From the NCBI GenBank assembly GCA_947176475.1, contig CAMWQX010000014.1:1-11793 (forward strand): a DNA stretch of 11,793 nucleotides. The letters are read 5' to 3'. The stretch comes from an uncultured Bacillota bacterium (GTDB lineage: Bacteria > Bacillota_I > Bacilli_A > RF39 > UBA660). The notes under the pieces are model-generated. The model did not search any database. It saw only the letters and a list, made by a program, of their open reading frames with translations, and was not told the DNA's origin. The translations under genes and the position numbers were made by a program. Shown here one piece after another: positions 1 to 6,142 of the stretch; within the stretch, counting starts at the first letter, position 1; each line of letters starts with the position of its first letter.

Positions 1-59
1 AAGACTGCATACGAGCTCCGCCTCGCTCTCGTCGGCTCGGAGACGCCTATAAGAGACAG
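1..59. other. Residual Illumina Nextera i7 adapter (assembly artefact)
   Basis: These 59 bases have the exact length and layout of the Nextera P7-side adapter. Bases 1-17 match the P7 flow-cell part (AAGACGGCATACGAGAT) with two differences, 18-25 occupy the 8-base index, and 26-40 match the read-2 primer part with two differences. Bases 41-59 match the 19-base transposase mosaic end (AGATGTGTATAAGAGACAG) with three differences. The stretch is GC-rich while everything after it is AT-rich. Adapter identity is recognised from memory of the standard oligo. The mismatches fit low-quality read ends. Native DNA therefore begins at about base 60. Confidence 0.95.
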
Positions 60-598
60 CTATGTACCTTATGTTTTGTTTTCTCATCAAGTGCATTATA
101 TTCTTCTTCCACTTCATATTCATCCAAAAGTTTCACAACATCTTTATCATCTTCTTTATATTGAGCCAATATCTCAACCGAATGATTGCCTTCAATAATT
201 ATATATTTTCCTTTTTTAAATATCGGAACGGCATTTAATGCCTCTAAATTTTCTCCAACCTTAACATTCTTAGGAATAATCGTTATATTATCCAAACTAT
301 TAATACGCCAAGATGGTTCTCCATTAAATCTTGCTATATCCTTTGATAATTCCGTTAAAAAATCTTTTGTCTTTTTTCTATACTCTGGCTTAGAATTACT
401 AGAAACATAAAATATCGATGTAAACATTGCCGTCGATGATAAAACTGTAGCAAATGGTATTACCCCAAATGCCGCAATTCCCCAAAGAGAAAGATAGGTA
501 AGAAATGGTAAAGTCAGACCACATCTAATAAGATTTCTTTTACTTCTTCTTTTTCTTATTACTTTAACAATATTTTGATTTTCCTTAAAGTCCTTCAT
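60..598 (-). CDS. Array paralog G: membrane-hairpin protein of unknown function, 3' end missing
   Basis: Last and seventh member of the tandem family. I do not recognise the family. The N-terminus MKDFKENQNIVKVIRKRR is basic and amphipathic. It is followed by a hydrophobic hairpin (about residues 25-70) and a basic turn (RKKTK). The conserved soluble domain then contains LSKDIA, a tryptophan, the IIPKNVKV block, ENLEALNAVPIFKKG and the SVEILAQYKEDDKDVVKLLDEYEV segment. By the positive-inside rule both ends should be cytoplasmic. The ATG at 598 has GAGGGGG seven bases upstream and lies 32 bases after paralog F, so it reads as part of the same operon. The apparent stop at 49-47 and the final residues SCLL come from adapter sequence. 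The true C-terminus, about 10-15 residues judging by its sisters, is missing. It is truncated by the assembly and shows no sign of being a pseudogene. Confidence 0.85.
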
Positions 599-630
599 AT
601 CCTTTCCCCCTCAATTTTTGATAAATTTAA

Positions 631-1212
631 TTATCCCCATCTACTCGCCGTATCAGAAGAATAACTGTAGTTTTTTTGGATTTTACGTTTAATTTTCTCA
701 TCAAACTCATTATATGCCTCAGCTACTTCATCCTTATCGAGCATTTTAACAATTGTTTTGCCATCTTCCTCATACTGCGCAAGTATCTCCAAAGAATAAG
801 TCCCTTTCATAATTATAAATTTACCCTTTTTAAATATTGGCACGATATTAAGTGATTCCAAATCTTCATCAACTTTAATATTTTTGGGAATAATGATAAT
901 ATCATCTAATCTTCTAATACTCCATCGTGAATCTTCTGTGTATTTACTGATTTCCTTAGATAACTTTTCTAACACTTTAACTGTTTTTTTCTTCGAATCA
1001 TCTCGTGAAAGCATACATAAATTAAACGTTGAAAGAAATCCTGAACCTGAAGAAAGCGATTTCATAATAGGTTGTCCACTTAAAGATCCCAAAATCATCA
1101 CTGCAAGCCAAGAAACAAGCGGACAATATAACCCACATTTAAGAAGAATTCCTCTAGACTTACGACTTCTTATTACTTTAACGACATTTTCATCTTCTTT
1201 AAAATCTTGCAT
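631..1212 (-). CDS. Array paralog F: membrane-hairpin protein of unknown function
   Basis: 193 residues, full length. The start MQDFKEDENVVKVIRSRK is followed by a hydrophobic hairpin at about residues 23-65 that includes two cysteines and a loop with LSGQP. Next come a lysine-rich turn (SKKKTVK) and the shared soluble domain: LEKLSKEIS, SRWSIRRLDDIIIIP, NIKVDEDLESLN, VPIFKKGKFIIM, YSLEILAQYEEDGKTIVKML and the DKDEVAEAYN helix. The C-terminal tail (SYSSDTASRWG) is private to this copy. The ATG at 1212 has AAAGGGAG ten bases upstream and lies 23 bases after the stop of paralog E. Its DEDLESLN block is closer at DNA level to the distant paralog B than to its neighbour E. Function unknown; probably anchored at the cytoplasmic face of the membrane. 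Confidence 0.88.
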   Translation of the reverse strand: MQDFKEDENVVKVIRSRKSRGILLKCGLYCPLVSWLAVMILGSLSGQPIMKSLSSGSGFLSTFNLCMLSRDDSKKKTVKVLEKLSKEISKYTEDSRWSIRRLDDIIIIPKNIKVDEDLESLNIVPIFKKGKFIIMKGTYSLEILAQYEEDGKTIVKMLDKDEVAEAYNEFDEKIKRKIQKNYSYSSDTASRWG

Positions 1213-1235
1213 TAAAATTCAACTCCCTTTCTTTC

Positions 1236-1826
1236 CTAATTATTATCTTTTTTTTCACCTAACATAAGAGCTTCTTTTCCCTTATTTCTCAATATTATGC
1301 GCTTCATTCCATCACCAAAATTATCAAGTTCTTCTTTTACTTCGTCATCATCCAATATTTTAACGACTACTTTACCATCTTCTTTATATTGAGCAAGTAT
1401 CTCTAAAGAATAATTACCTCTCATAATTATAAATTCACCTTTTTTATATATTGGTACGATATTAAGGGATTCTAAATTTTCCGCAACCTTAATATTTCTA
1501 GGAATAATCACTATGTCATCTAACTTATATACTCGCCAATTGGGATCACCAACCAATTCTGCTATATCTTTAGATAATTCTTCTAATTTTTTAGCTGTCT
1601 CTTTTCGATATTTTTTGCGTGCTTCAAACACTCTAGTAAATAACGAGAAATGTCCTCCCATAGATGCAATTGCTAAGCTACTAGACTGATTACTTTTCAT
1701 TAAAATTCCTAAAAAGGAAAAGAAAGTTAAAATTGGTAAACCCATACCAAATACATAAAAAGCATCCTTAACCTTTCTTTTTCCAATGACTTTAACTAAA
1801 TCTTTACCTTCCTTAAAATCCTGCAT
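1236..1826 (-). CDS. Array paralog E: membrane-hairpin protein of unknown function
   Basis: 196 residues, the longest sister. It begins MQDFKEGKDLVKVIGKRK, nearly the same as paralog D. A hydrophobic segment at about residues 22-43 (GLPILTFFSFLGILM) and a weaker second one at about 50-66 are followed by a strongly basic linker (ARKKYRKETAKK). The soluble domain carries LEELSKDIAEL, NWRVYKLDDIVIIPRN, IKVAENLESLN, VPIYKKGEFIIMRG, YSLEILAQYKEDG and ILDDDEV. The charged tail (GEKKDNN) is unique. The start at 1826 has a strong AAAGGAG Shine-Dalgarno ten bases upstream, and paralog D ends only 15 bases before. The second membrane segment is less hydrophobic than in other copies, so topology with one or two spans is uncertain. 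Confidence 0.88.
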   Translation of the reverse strand: MQDFKEGKDLVKVIGKRKVKDAFYVFGMGLPILTFFSFLGILMKSNQSSSLAIASMGGHFSLFTRVFEARKKYRKETAKKLEELSKDIAELVGDPNWRVYKLDDIVIIPRNIKVAENLESLNIVPIYKKGEFIIMRGNYSLEILAQYKEDGKVVVKILDDDEVKEELDNFGDGMKRIILRNKGKEALMLGEKKDNN

Positions 1827-1841
1827 CTTAATCTCACTCCT

Positions 1842-2414
1842 TTACAAAGCTTTTCTTATGAAAGACAACATCTTCTTATCTGAACGAGTTTGACTACCAT
1901 CACTCAAAGCATTGTATACTTCTGCTATTTCGTCTCTATCTAAAAGTTTCACAACTGTTTTGTCATCTTCTTCATACTGGACTAGTATTTGCAAAGAATA
2001 ATTTCCCCGCATAACTATATACTGCCCCTTTTTTAAAATCGGTGCAATATTTATTGAATCTAAATTTTCTCCTACTTTGATATTACCAGGAATAATTGCT
2101 ATATCTTTTAACTTATCAACACTCCAAAAAGAATCACCAATTACCTTTGCAACATCATGTGATAACTTAAAAAGCATTTCATGATTTTTATATTCAACAT
2201 TTTTACTATTGTTTAAAATAACACTAAAAGATGAAAAGAAACCGCCAACTAAAGGAAGCCCCCTAGAAAAAGACTCCTGCGAAGCAACAATTATACCTGT
2301 AAGGAGATAGAAAGAAAGAATAGGAAACGCCAAAGCCCATCTATAAAGAGCATTTCTCGTTTTTCTTTTCCCAATAACCTTTACTAAATCTTTATCTTCC
2401 TTAAAGTCTTGCAT
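1842..2414 (-). CDS. Array paralog D: membrane-hairpin protein of unknown function
   Basis: 190 residues when started at the ATG at 2414. An in-frame TTG directly before it (2417) is possible but would break the MQDFKE start seen in C, E and F, and AAAGGGG sits eight bases before the ATG. The protein has a basic N-terminal segment, a hydrophobic hairpin at about residues 22-66 (ALAFPILSFYLLTGIIVA as first span) and a linker with NNSKN. The shared soluble domain includes LSHDVAKVIG, FWSVDKLKDIAIIPGN, IKVGENLDSIN, APILKKGQYIVMRG, YSLQILVQYEEDDKTVVKLL and DRDEIAEVYN. The gap from paralog C is 13 bases, and the stop of C runs into the Shine-Dalgarno of D, which suggests co-translation. Function unknown. 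Confidence 0.88.
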   Translation of the reverse strand: MQDFKEDKDLVKVIGKRKTRNALYRWALAFPILSFYLLTGIIVASQESFSRGLPLVGGFFSSFSVILNNSKNVEYKNHEMLFKLSHDVAKVIGDSFWSVDKLKDIAIIPGNIKVGENLDSINIAPILKKGQYIVMRGNYSLQILVQYEEDDKTVVKLLDRDEIAEVYNALSDGSQTRSDKKMLSFIRKAL

Positions 2415-2427
2415 CAATAATTCCCCT

Positions 2428-3006
2428 TTAATCTCTTATACCAAGCGATAATAGCTTTCTATTGCCCCAATTTACTTTCTTCTTTTCTTTATCACTCAAC
2501 TTATCATATTCCTCGAATACTTCATCTCTATCTAAGATTTTTACAACCATCGTCCCCTCATCATCATACTGAAACAACATCTCTAGAGAATAATCTCCTC
2601 GGATAATTATAAATTTTCCATCTTTATATATTGGAGCAAAATTAATGGACTCCCCATTCTCTCCTACTTTAATATTCTTTGGAACGATTGCTATATCTTT
2701 TAAAGTATAAAAACACCAATCTCTATTACCTATTTTCTCTCCTATTTCAGAGGATAAATCTTCTAAAAATTGTTGTTTTTGATCATAACTCTTTGCTCGA
2801 GACTCCAAGGCCATACCTATAACCCCCATTAAAACGGTCGATAGGGAGAAAAACATAGGTGTACCTATTCCTCCTAATAATGATGCTAAGGCAATCAATG
2901 CTTCTAATCCCATTGGCAAAGTAACTCCCCATTTAGCAAGAAAATATTTTCTCTTACGTGATTTTACTACTTTGATTAAATCTGTATTTTGTTTAAAATC
3001 TTGCAT
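2428..3006 (-). CDS. Array paralog C: membrane-hairpin protein of unknown function
   Basis: 192 residues. It begins MQDFKQNTDLIKVVKSRKRK and has the clearest membrane hairpin of the set: spans at about 27-46 and 50-67 separated by GGIGTP. The shared soluble domain follows: LEDLSSEIGEKIG, RDWCFYTLKDIAIVPKN, IKVGENGESIN, APIYKDGKFIIIRG, YSLEMLFQYDDEGTMVVKIL and DRDEVFEEYDKLSDKEKKK. Its ATG overlaps the last base of paralog B's stop (TAATG), an arrangement typical of translational coupling. A GGGGAAAAGGA stretch lies just upstream. It is the first copy carrying the conserved tryptophan and the MQDFK start, so it heads the closely related subgroup C to G. Confidence 0.87.
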   Translation of the reverse strand: MQDFKQNTDLIKVVKSRKRKYFLAKWGVTLPMGLEALIALASLLGGIGTPMFFSLSTVLMGVIGMALESRAKSYDQKQQFLEDLSSEIGEKIGNRDWCFYTLKDIAIVPKNIKVGENGESINFAPIYKDGKFIIIRGDYSLEMLFQYDDEGTMVVKILDRDEVFEEYDKLSDKEKKKVNWGNRKLLSLGIRD

Positions 3007-3572
3007 TATCCTTTTCCCCTATCTAATCTCTTTAGAAGTTCTTTCTTTTTTTCTTCCCATGCTTTGTCTGTAGCAATTTCAATTAATATATCAATTCGTT
3101 CTTCTTCATCTAGCAAATCTATTTTTTCTTTGCCATCTTCTTCAATTTGCCTTAATACCACACCATCTAAAACTGAACCTATTATTATATAATGACCTTC
3201 TTTAAATATCGGTACAATATTAAGTGATTCTAAATCTTCATCAACTTTAATATTTCTTGGTACAATATCCAAGTCTTGTATTTTCACATTGCTTAAATCT
3301 TTATTTGTTATCCCCTTTATTTCACCTATCAATCTTTCATACGAAATCCTAGGAAAAGTATTATATAGCTTTCTTCCCTTCCTAAACAAATAAGAACCCA
3401 ATGTAGCGCCTAAAATAACTGGAATAGACGCTCCACTCGTAGGAATTACAGCAATAGCAGCCCCCACTACAACAAGGTGGGCAAAAATATTTCCAAAAGC
3501 ACATATATAATTAACCTTTTGAATATTATTATATGAACGTACGAGATTATTATCTTCACTTAATCTTTTCAT
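3006..3572 (-). CDS. Array paralog B: diverged membrane-hairpin family member
   Basis: 188 residues. The start is MKRLSEDNNLVRSYNN; only the 'D/N-LV' part recalls the sisters. Two hydrophobic spans at about 22-44 (HLVVVGAAIAVI) and 48-64 are followed by a basic RKGRK turn. The soluble domain keeps the core (LDIVPRN, IKVDEDLESLN, VPIFKEGHYIII, RQIEEDGKEKIDLLD) but lacks the tryptophan and the YSLEILAQY pattern, having VLDGVVLRQ instead. The tail is a long charged helix (KAWEEKKKELLKRLDRGKG). Its ATG overlaps the TGA of paralog A by four bases (ATGA), indicating coupled translation. Membership is certain from the core motif; it is one of the two outliers of the family. Confidence 0.86.
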   Translation of the reverse strand: MKRLSEDNNLVRSYNNIQKVNYICAFGNIFAHLVVVGAAIAVIPTSGASIPVILGATLGSYLFRKGRKLYNTFPRISYERLIGEIKGITNKDLSNVKIQDLDIVPRNIKVDEDLESLNIVPIFKEGHYIIIGSVLDGVVLRQIEEDGKEKIDLLDEEERIDILIEIATDKAWEEKKKELLKRLDRGKG

Positions 3573-4153
3573 ACAAATGTCTCCGGTATCTTTTCTGGTA
3601 CTCTCTTAAGAGATTTAATATTTTTTCTAACAAATGCATTATTTTGAGCTAATTCATCAATCGCTTCATTGGCTTCTGAAGGATATAATATCTGTACTCT
3701 TTGTCTTCCCTCTTCTTCCATTTGACTTAAAACAAATGAAGCAGGTCGTGCTTTAATGACAATATAATATCCCTCTTTAGTTATTGGGGCCACATTAAGT
3801 CCCTCTAAATCCTCACCAACTTTAATATCTGCTGCAATTACTTCAATATTATTTAAAGACTTAATCTTGCACTCCTGATCCGCTTCCTTAGCAATATCTG
3901 CTGCTAACTCTTTAATATGTTTTTCGTTGCGTTCCTCAATATGCATTCCACCAAATCCTAACATTACAAGTCCTGCACTTATAATCTGGGCTTCATCGGC
4001 AATAAGTGGACTGACATAACCTGCATTTCTTCCCGCAAATAACGATGCAACAAGTACTAGCCAGCCCCATGCTGCTCCCTTTTCCACTTTACCTTTTACC
4101 TTTAAAGACTTTAACTGTTTTACTAAGTCTTTATTATTATATAAAGGCATCAT
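3569..4153 (-). CDS. Array paralog A: most diverged, promoter-proximal family member
   Basis: 194 residues from the ATG at 4153 (or 193 from the next ATG at 4150). The frame is open to an ATG at 4198, but that codon lies inside the typA terminator hairpin, while GAGGTGA at 4165-4159 is well placed for 4153/4150. The resulting start MPLYNNKDLVKQLK also aligns with the sisters' DLVKV. There are hydrophobic spans at about 25-40 and 50-68. The soluble domain has LAADIAKEADQECKIKSLNNIEVIAADIKV, EDLEGLN, APITKEGYYIVI, LSQMEEEGRQRVQIL and SEANEAIDEL. It lacks the tryptophan and the IIP, and it has the longest basic C-terminal tail. It stands first after typA and overlaps paralog B by four bases. Function unknown. 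Confidence 0.84.
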   Translation of the reverse strand: MMPLYNNKDLVKQLKSLKVKGKVEKGAAWGWLVLVASLFAGRNAGYVSPLIADEAQIISAGLVMLGFGGMHIEERNEKHIKELAADIAKEADQECKIKSLNNIEVIAADIKVGEDLEGLNVAPITKEGYYIVIKARPASFVLSQMEEEGRQRVQILYPSEANEAIDELAQNNAFVRKNIKSLKRVPEKIPETFV

Positions 4154-4188
4154 ACCCCTCACCTCGCCGTATATACTACCACAAAATG

Positions 4189-4213
4189 AAAAAAACATCT
4201 ACTATTAGATGTT
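4189..4213 (-). terminator. Weak intrinsic terminator at the end of typA
   Basis: An 8-bp perfect stem (AACATCTA / TAGATGTT) with a 4-base loop is followed on the minus strand by a run of seven T. The upstream arm overlaps the TAA stop of typA (4214-4212). Only two of eight stem pairs are G-C, so termination may be incomplete and the paralog array just downstream could be reached by read-through. Confidence 0.75.
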
Positions 4214-6020
4214 ATTTTCTATTTAAACGATATCTTTCATTAGGATCTAATATCGCTTTTCTAATTCTAATGTCATCTGGAGTAATCTCTACATACTCAT
4301 CATCTTCGATAAATTCTAATGCTTCTTCAAGAGTAAATGTTCTTGGTTTAATTAAAGCAATAGCATCATCAGAACCGCTAGCACGCGTATTAGTTAATTG
4401 CTTATTCTTACATGGATTAACATTTAAATCATTATCTCTATTGTGAATACCTACAACCATACCAACATATACATCAGTAGCAGGTCCAACAATTAATTGC
4501 CCACGATCTTGTAAGTTAAATAATGAGAATCCTAGAGTTTTACCAGCTTCCATTGATACAAGCACACCATTTTTACGTGTTGTTAATTCTCCAGCATATG
4601 GTTTATATTCATCGAATGATCTAACCATAATACCTTCACCCTTAGTATTCGTAATGAATGATGAACGATAACCGATTAATCCACGAGTTGGTGCTGAGAA
4701 TGTTAAATGCGTATAATTATCTTCTCCTGTCGTCATACTCATTAAAAGTCCCTTGCGTTCTTGCAAGTCGCTTATAACCGTTGATGCAAAATCCGAAGGA
4801 GTATTGATAATAACTGTTTCAAATGGTTCACATTTTTTACCATCAATTTCTTGGAATAATACTTGTGGTTTAGATACCGATAACTCATATCCTTCACGAC
4901 GCATATTCTCTAAAAGAATAGATAAATGTAACTCACCACGTCCAGATACTTTAAATCCATCACTTCCCGGTAATTCTTCTACTTCTAATCCAACATTCGT
5001 TTCAAGTTCCTTATCTAATCTATCTTTAATATGACGACTCGTTAAGAACTTACCACTTTGTCCAGCAAATGGTGAATTATTAACTAAGAAATTCATCGAT
5101 AGAGTTGGTCTTTCAATTTCAATTGGTGGAAGTGGATTTGGTTTACCATGTTCACATATTGTATCACCTATGGAAATGTGATTACATCCCGCAATAGTTA
5201 CAATATCACCATAATAAGCTTCACTCTTCTCAACCTTATTTAAACCTTCATTGACAAATAACTTCGTAATTTTAAATGTTGTCTCTTCTCCATTATTTTT
5301 AACTAATGTAACCATTGAATTTGCTTTAATCTTACCAGATTTAACACGTCCAATACCTAAACGTCCTATATAACCATCATATGCTAACGAAGAAACTTGT
5401 AATTGTAGATCATCGTCTTCACTACCAGCATATGGTTCAACTTGTTTTAAAATTGTTTCAAGTAATGGTGAAATATTATTTTCTCCTAAATCATCAGGAT
5501 CTAATGTTGCAATACCTTGTTTAGCAATACCATAAACAATTGGGAAGTCTAATTGTTCATCAGTAGCATTAAGCTCAACAAATAAATCAAAAGTCATATC
5601 CACAACTTCTTGAATACGGGCATCCTTCTTATCAATTTTATTAATAAAAAGAATTGGTCTTAAATTTTGCTCTAAGGCTTTCTTTAAAACAAATCTTGTT
5701 TGTGGCATAACTCCCTCAGCGGAATCCACAAGTAAAATAACCGTATCAACAGTTTTAATAACTCTTTCTACTTCACTAGAAAAATCAGCATGTCCTGGAG
5801 TATCTACGATATTAATCTTATAATCTTTATAACGTATAGCACAATTTTTTGAATAAATTGTGATACCTCTTTCTCTTTCAATATCATTTGAATCCATTAC
5901 TTGTTCAACAATTTGCTCATGTTCAGAAAAAACACCATTTTGTTGTAACAATGCATCTACTAAAGTTGATTTACCAGCATCAACGTGTGCAACTACGGCA
6001 ATATTAATTATTTTATCCAT
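4212..6020 (-). CDS. typA: Ribosome-binding GTPase TypA/BipA
   Basis: 602 residues, usual family length. TypA/BipA is a translational GTPase of the EF-G/LepA group that binds the 70S ribosome and acts in ribosome assembly and stress or cold adaptation. All G motifs are visible, numbered from the ATG at 6020: P-loop AHVDAGKST (11-19), switch I RGITI (51-55), DTPGH (73-77), NKID (127-130). The beta-barrel domain II and the GRGELHLSILLENMRREG segment follow. The BipA-specific C-terminal domain has RKNGVLVSMEAGKT, LQDRGQLIVGP, VYVGMVVG, NKQLTNTRASG and the final RKAILDPNERYR. The ATG at 6020 has AAAAGGGA ten bases upstream; the in-frame GTG at 6029 sits too close to that site. It has its own promoter (6052-6080), and a weak hairpin separates it from the paralog array downstream. 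Confidence 0.97.
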   Translation of the reverse strand: MDKIINIAVVAHVDAGKSTLVDALLQQNGVFSEHEQIVEQVMDSNDIERERGITIYSKNCAIRYKDYKINIVDTPGHADFSSEVERVIKTVDTVILLVDSAEGVMPQTRFVLKKALEQNLRPILFINKIDKKDARIQEVVDMTFDLFVELNATDEQLDFPIVYGIAKQGIATLDPDDLGENNISPLLETILKQVEPYAGSEDDDLQLQVSSLAYDGYIGRLGIGRVKSGKIKANSMVTLVKNNGEETTFKITKLFVNEGLNKVEKSEAYYGDIVTIAGCNHISIGDTICEHGKPNPLPPIEIERPTLSMNFLVNNSPFAGQSGKFLTSRHIKDRLDKELETNVGLEVEELPGSDGFKVSGRGELHLSILLENMRREGYELSVSKPQVLFQEIDGKKCEPFETVIINTPSDFASTVISDLQERKGLLMSMTTGEDNYTHLTFSAPTRGLIGYRSSFITNTKGEGIMVRSFDEYKPYAGELTTRKNGVLVSMEAGKTLGFSLFNLQDRGQLIVGPATDVYVGMVVGIHNRDNDLNVNPCKNKQLTNTRASGSDDAIALIKPRTFTLEEALEFIEDDEYVEITPDDIRIRKAILDPNERYRLNRK

Positions 6021-6051
6021 AAAATTCACTTCCCTTTTCGTTAACTACTAA

Positions 6052-6080
6052 ATATTACACCCATTTAACTTATTTTGCAA
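6052..6080 (-). promoter_or_regulatory. Sigma-A-type promoter of typA
   Basis: On the minus strand, -35 TTGCAA (6080-6075), a 17-base spacer and -10 TAATAT (6057-6052). Transcription would start near 6045, giving a leader of about 25 bases before the ATG at 6020. It points away from the YfhO promoter, and the two -35 boxes are about 16 bases apart. Confidence 0.7.
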
Positions 6081-6096
6081 GAAAAAAATAAAACTC

Positions 6097-6125
6097 TTCT
6101 TATATTTAATTATTTAATGTATAAT
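6097..6125 (+). promoter_or_regulatory. Probable promoter of the YfhO-family gene
   Basis: A perfect -10 box TATAAT lies at 6120-6125, with a poor -35 (TTCTTA, 6097-6102) at 17-base spacing. The expected transcription start near 6132 leaves a leader of only about 11 bases before the ATG at 6143, placing the AGGTGA ribosome site at the very 5' end of the message. Confidence 0.5.
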
Positions 6126-6142
6126 GATGATAGGTGATTTCA

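Larger units (their letters stand above)
60..4153 (-). repeat. Tandem array of seven paralogous genes
   Basis: Seven complete or nearly complete genes of one family follow each other on one strand with no unrelated gene between them. All keep the order basic N-terminal segment, hydrophobic hairpin, soluble domain. The shared core can be written IKV-x-E-[DN]-x-x-x-[LI]-N-x-[AV]-PI-x-K-x-G. Junctions from A to G are -4, -1, 13, 15, 23 and 32 bases. Each has its own start, stop and Shine-Dalgarno, so these are separate proteins and not pieces of one broken gene. The array may continue beyond the contig end, because G is cut there. Confidence 0.9.

Noticed and set aside
884..1267. Plus-strand open frame opposite paralog F
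   Set aside because: It is antisense to a well-supported gene, spans its start and the upstream gap, and has no recognisable domain. The same holds for open frames at 186-410, 2989-3192, 4045-4446, 4753-5034, 5860-6051 (plus) and 7766-8005, 9819-10013 (minus).
3560..3571. Mycoplasma-type code with TGA read as tryptophan
   Set aside because: Tryptophans in the long genes are TGG, and TGA ends paralog A in an ATGA overlap, so the standard bacterial code fits.
60..4153. One large gene broken by frameshifts into seven pieces
   Set aside because: Every piece has a start, a stop, a Shine-Dalgarno or coupled start, and the whole set of family motifs in the same order, so they are separate paralogs.
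4154..4198. Fifteen extra N-terminal residues for array paralog A (ATG at 4198)
   Set aside because: The codon lies inside the typA terminator hairpin and has no ribosome site. GAGGTGA precedes the ATG at 4153, whose product aligns with the sisters.
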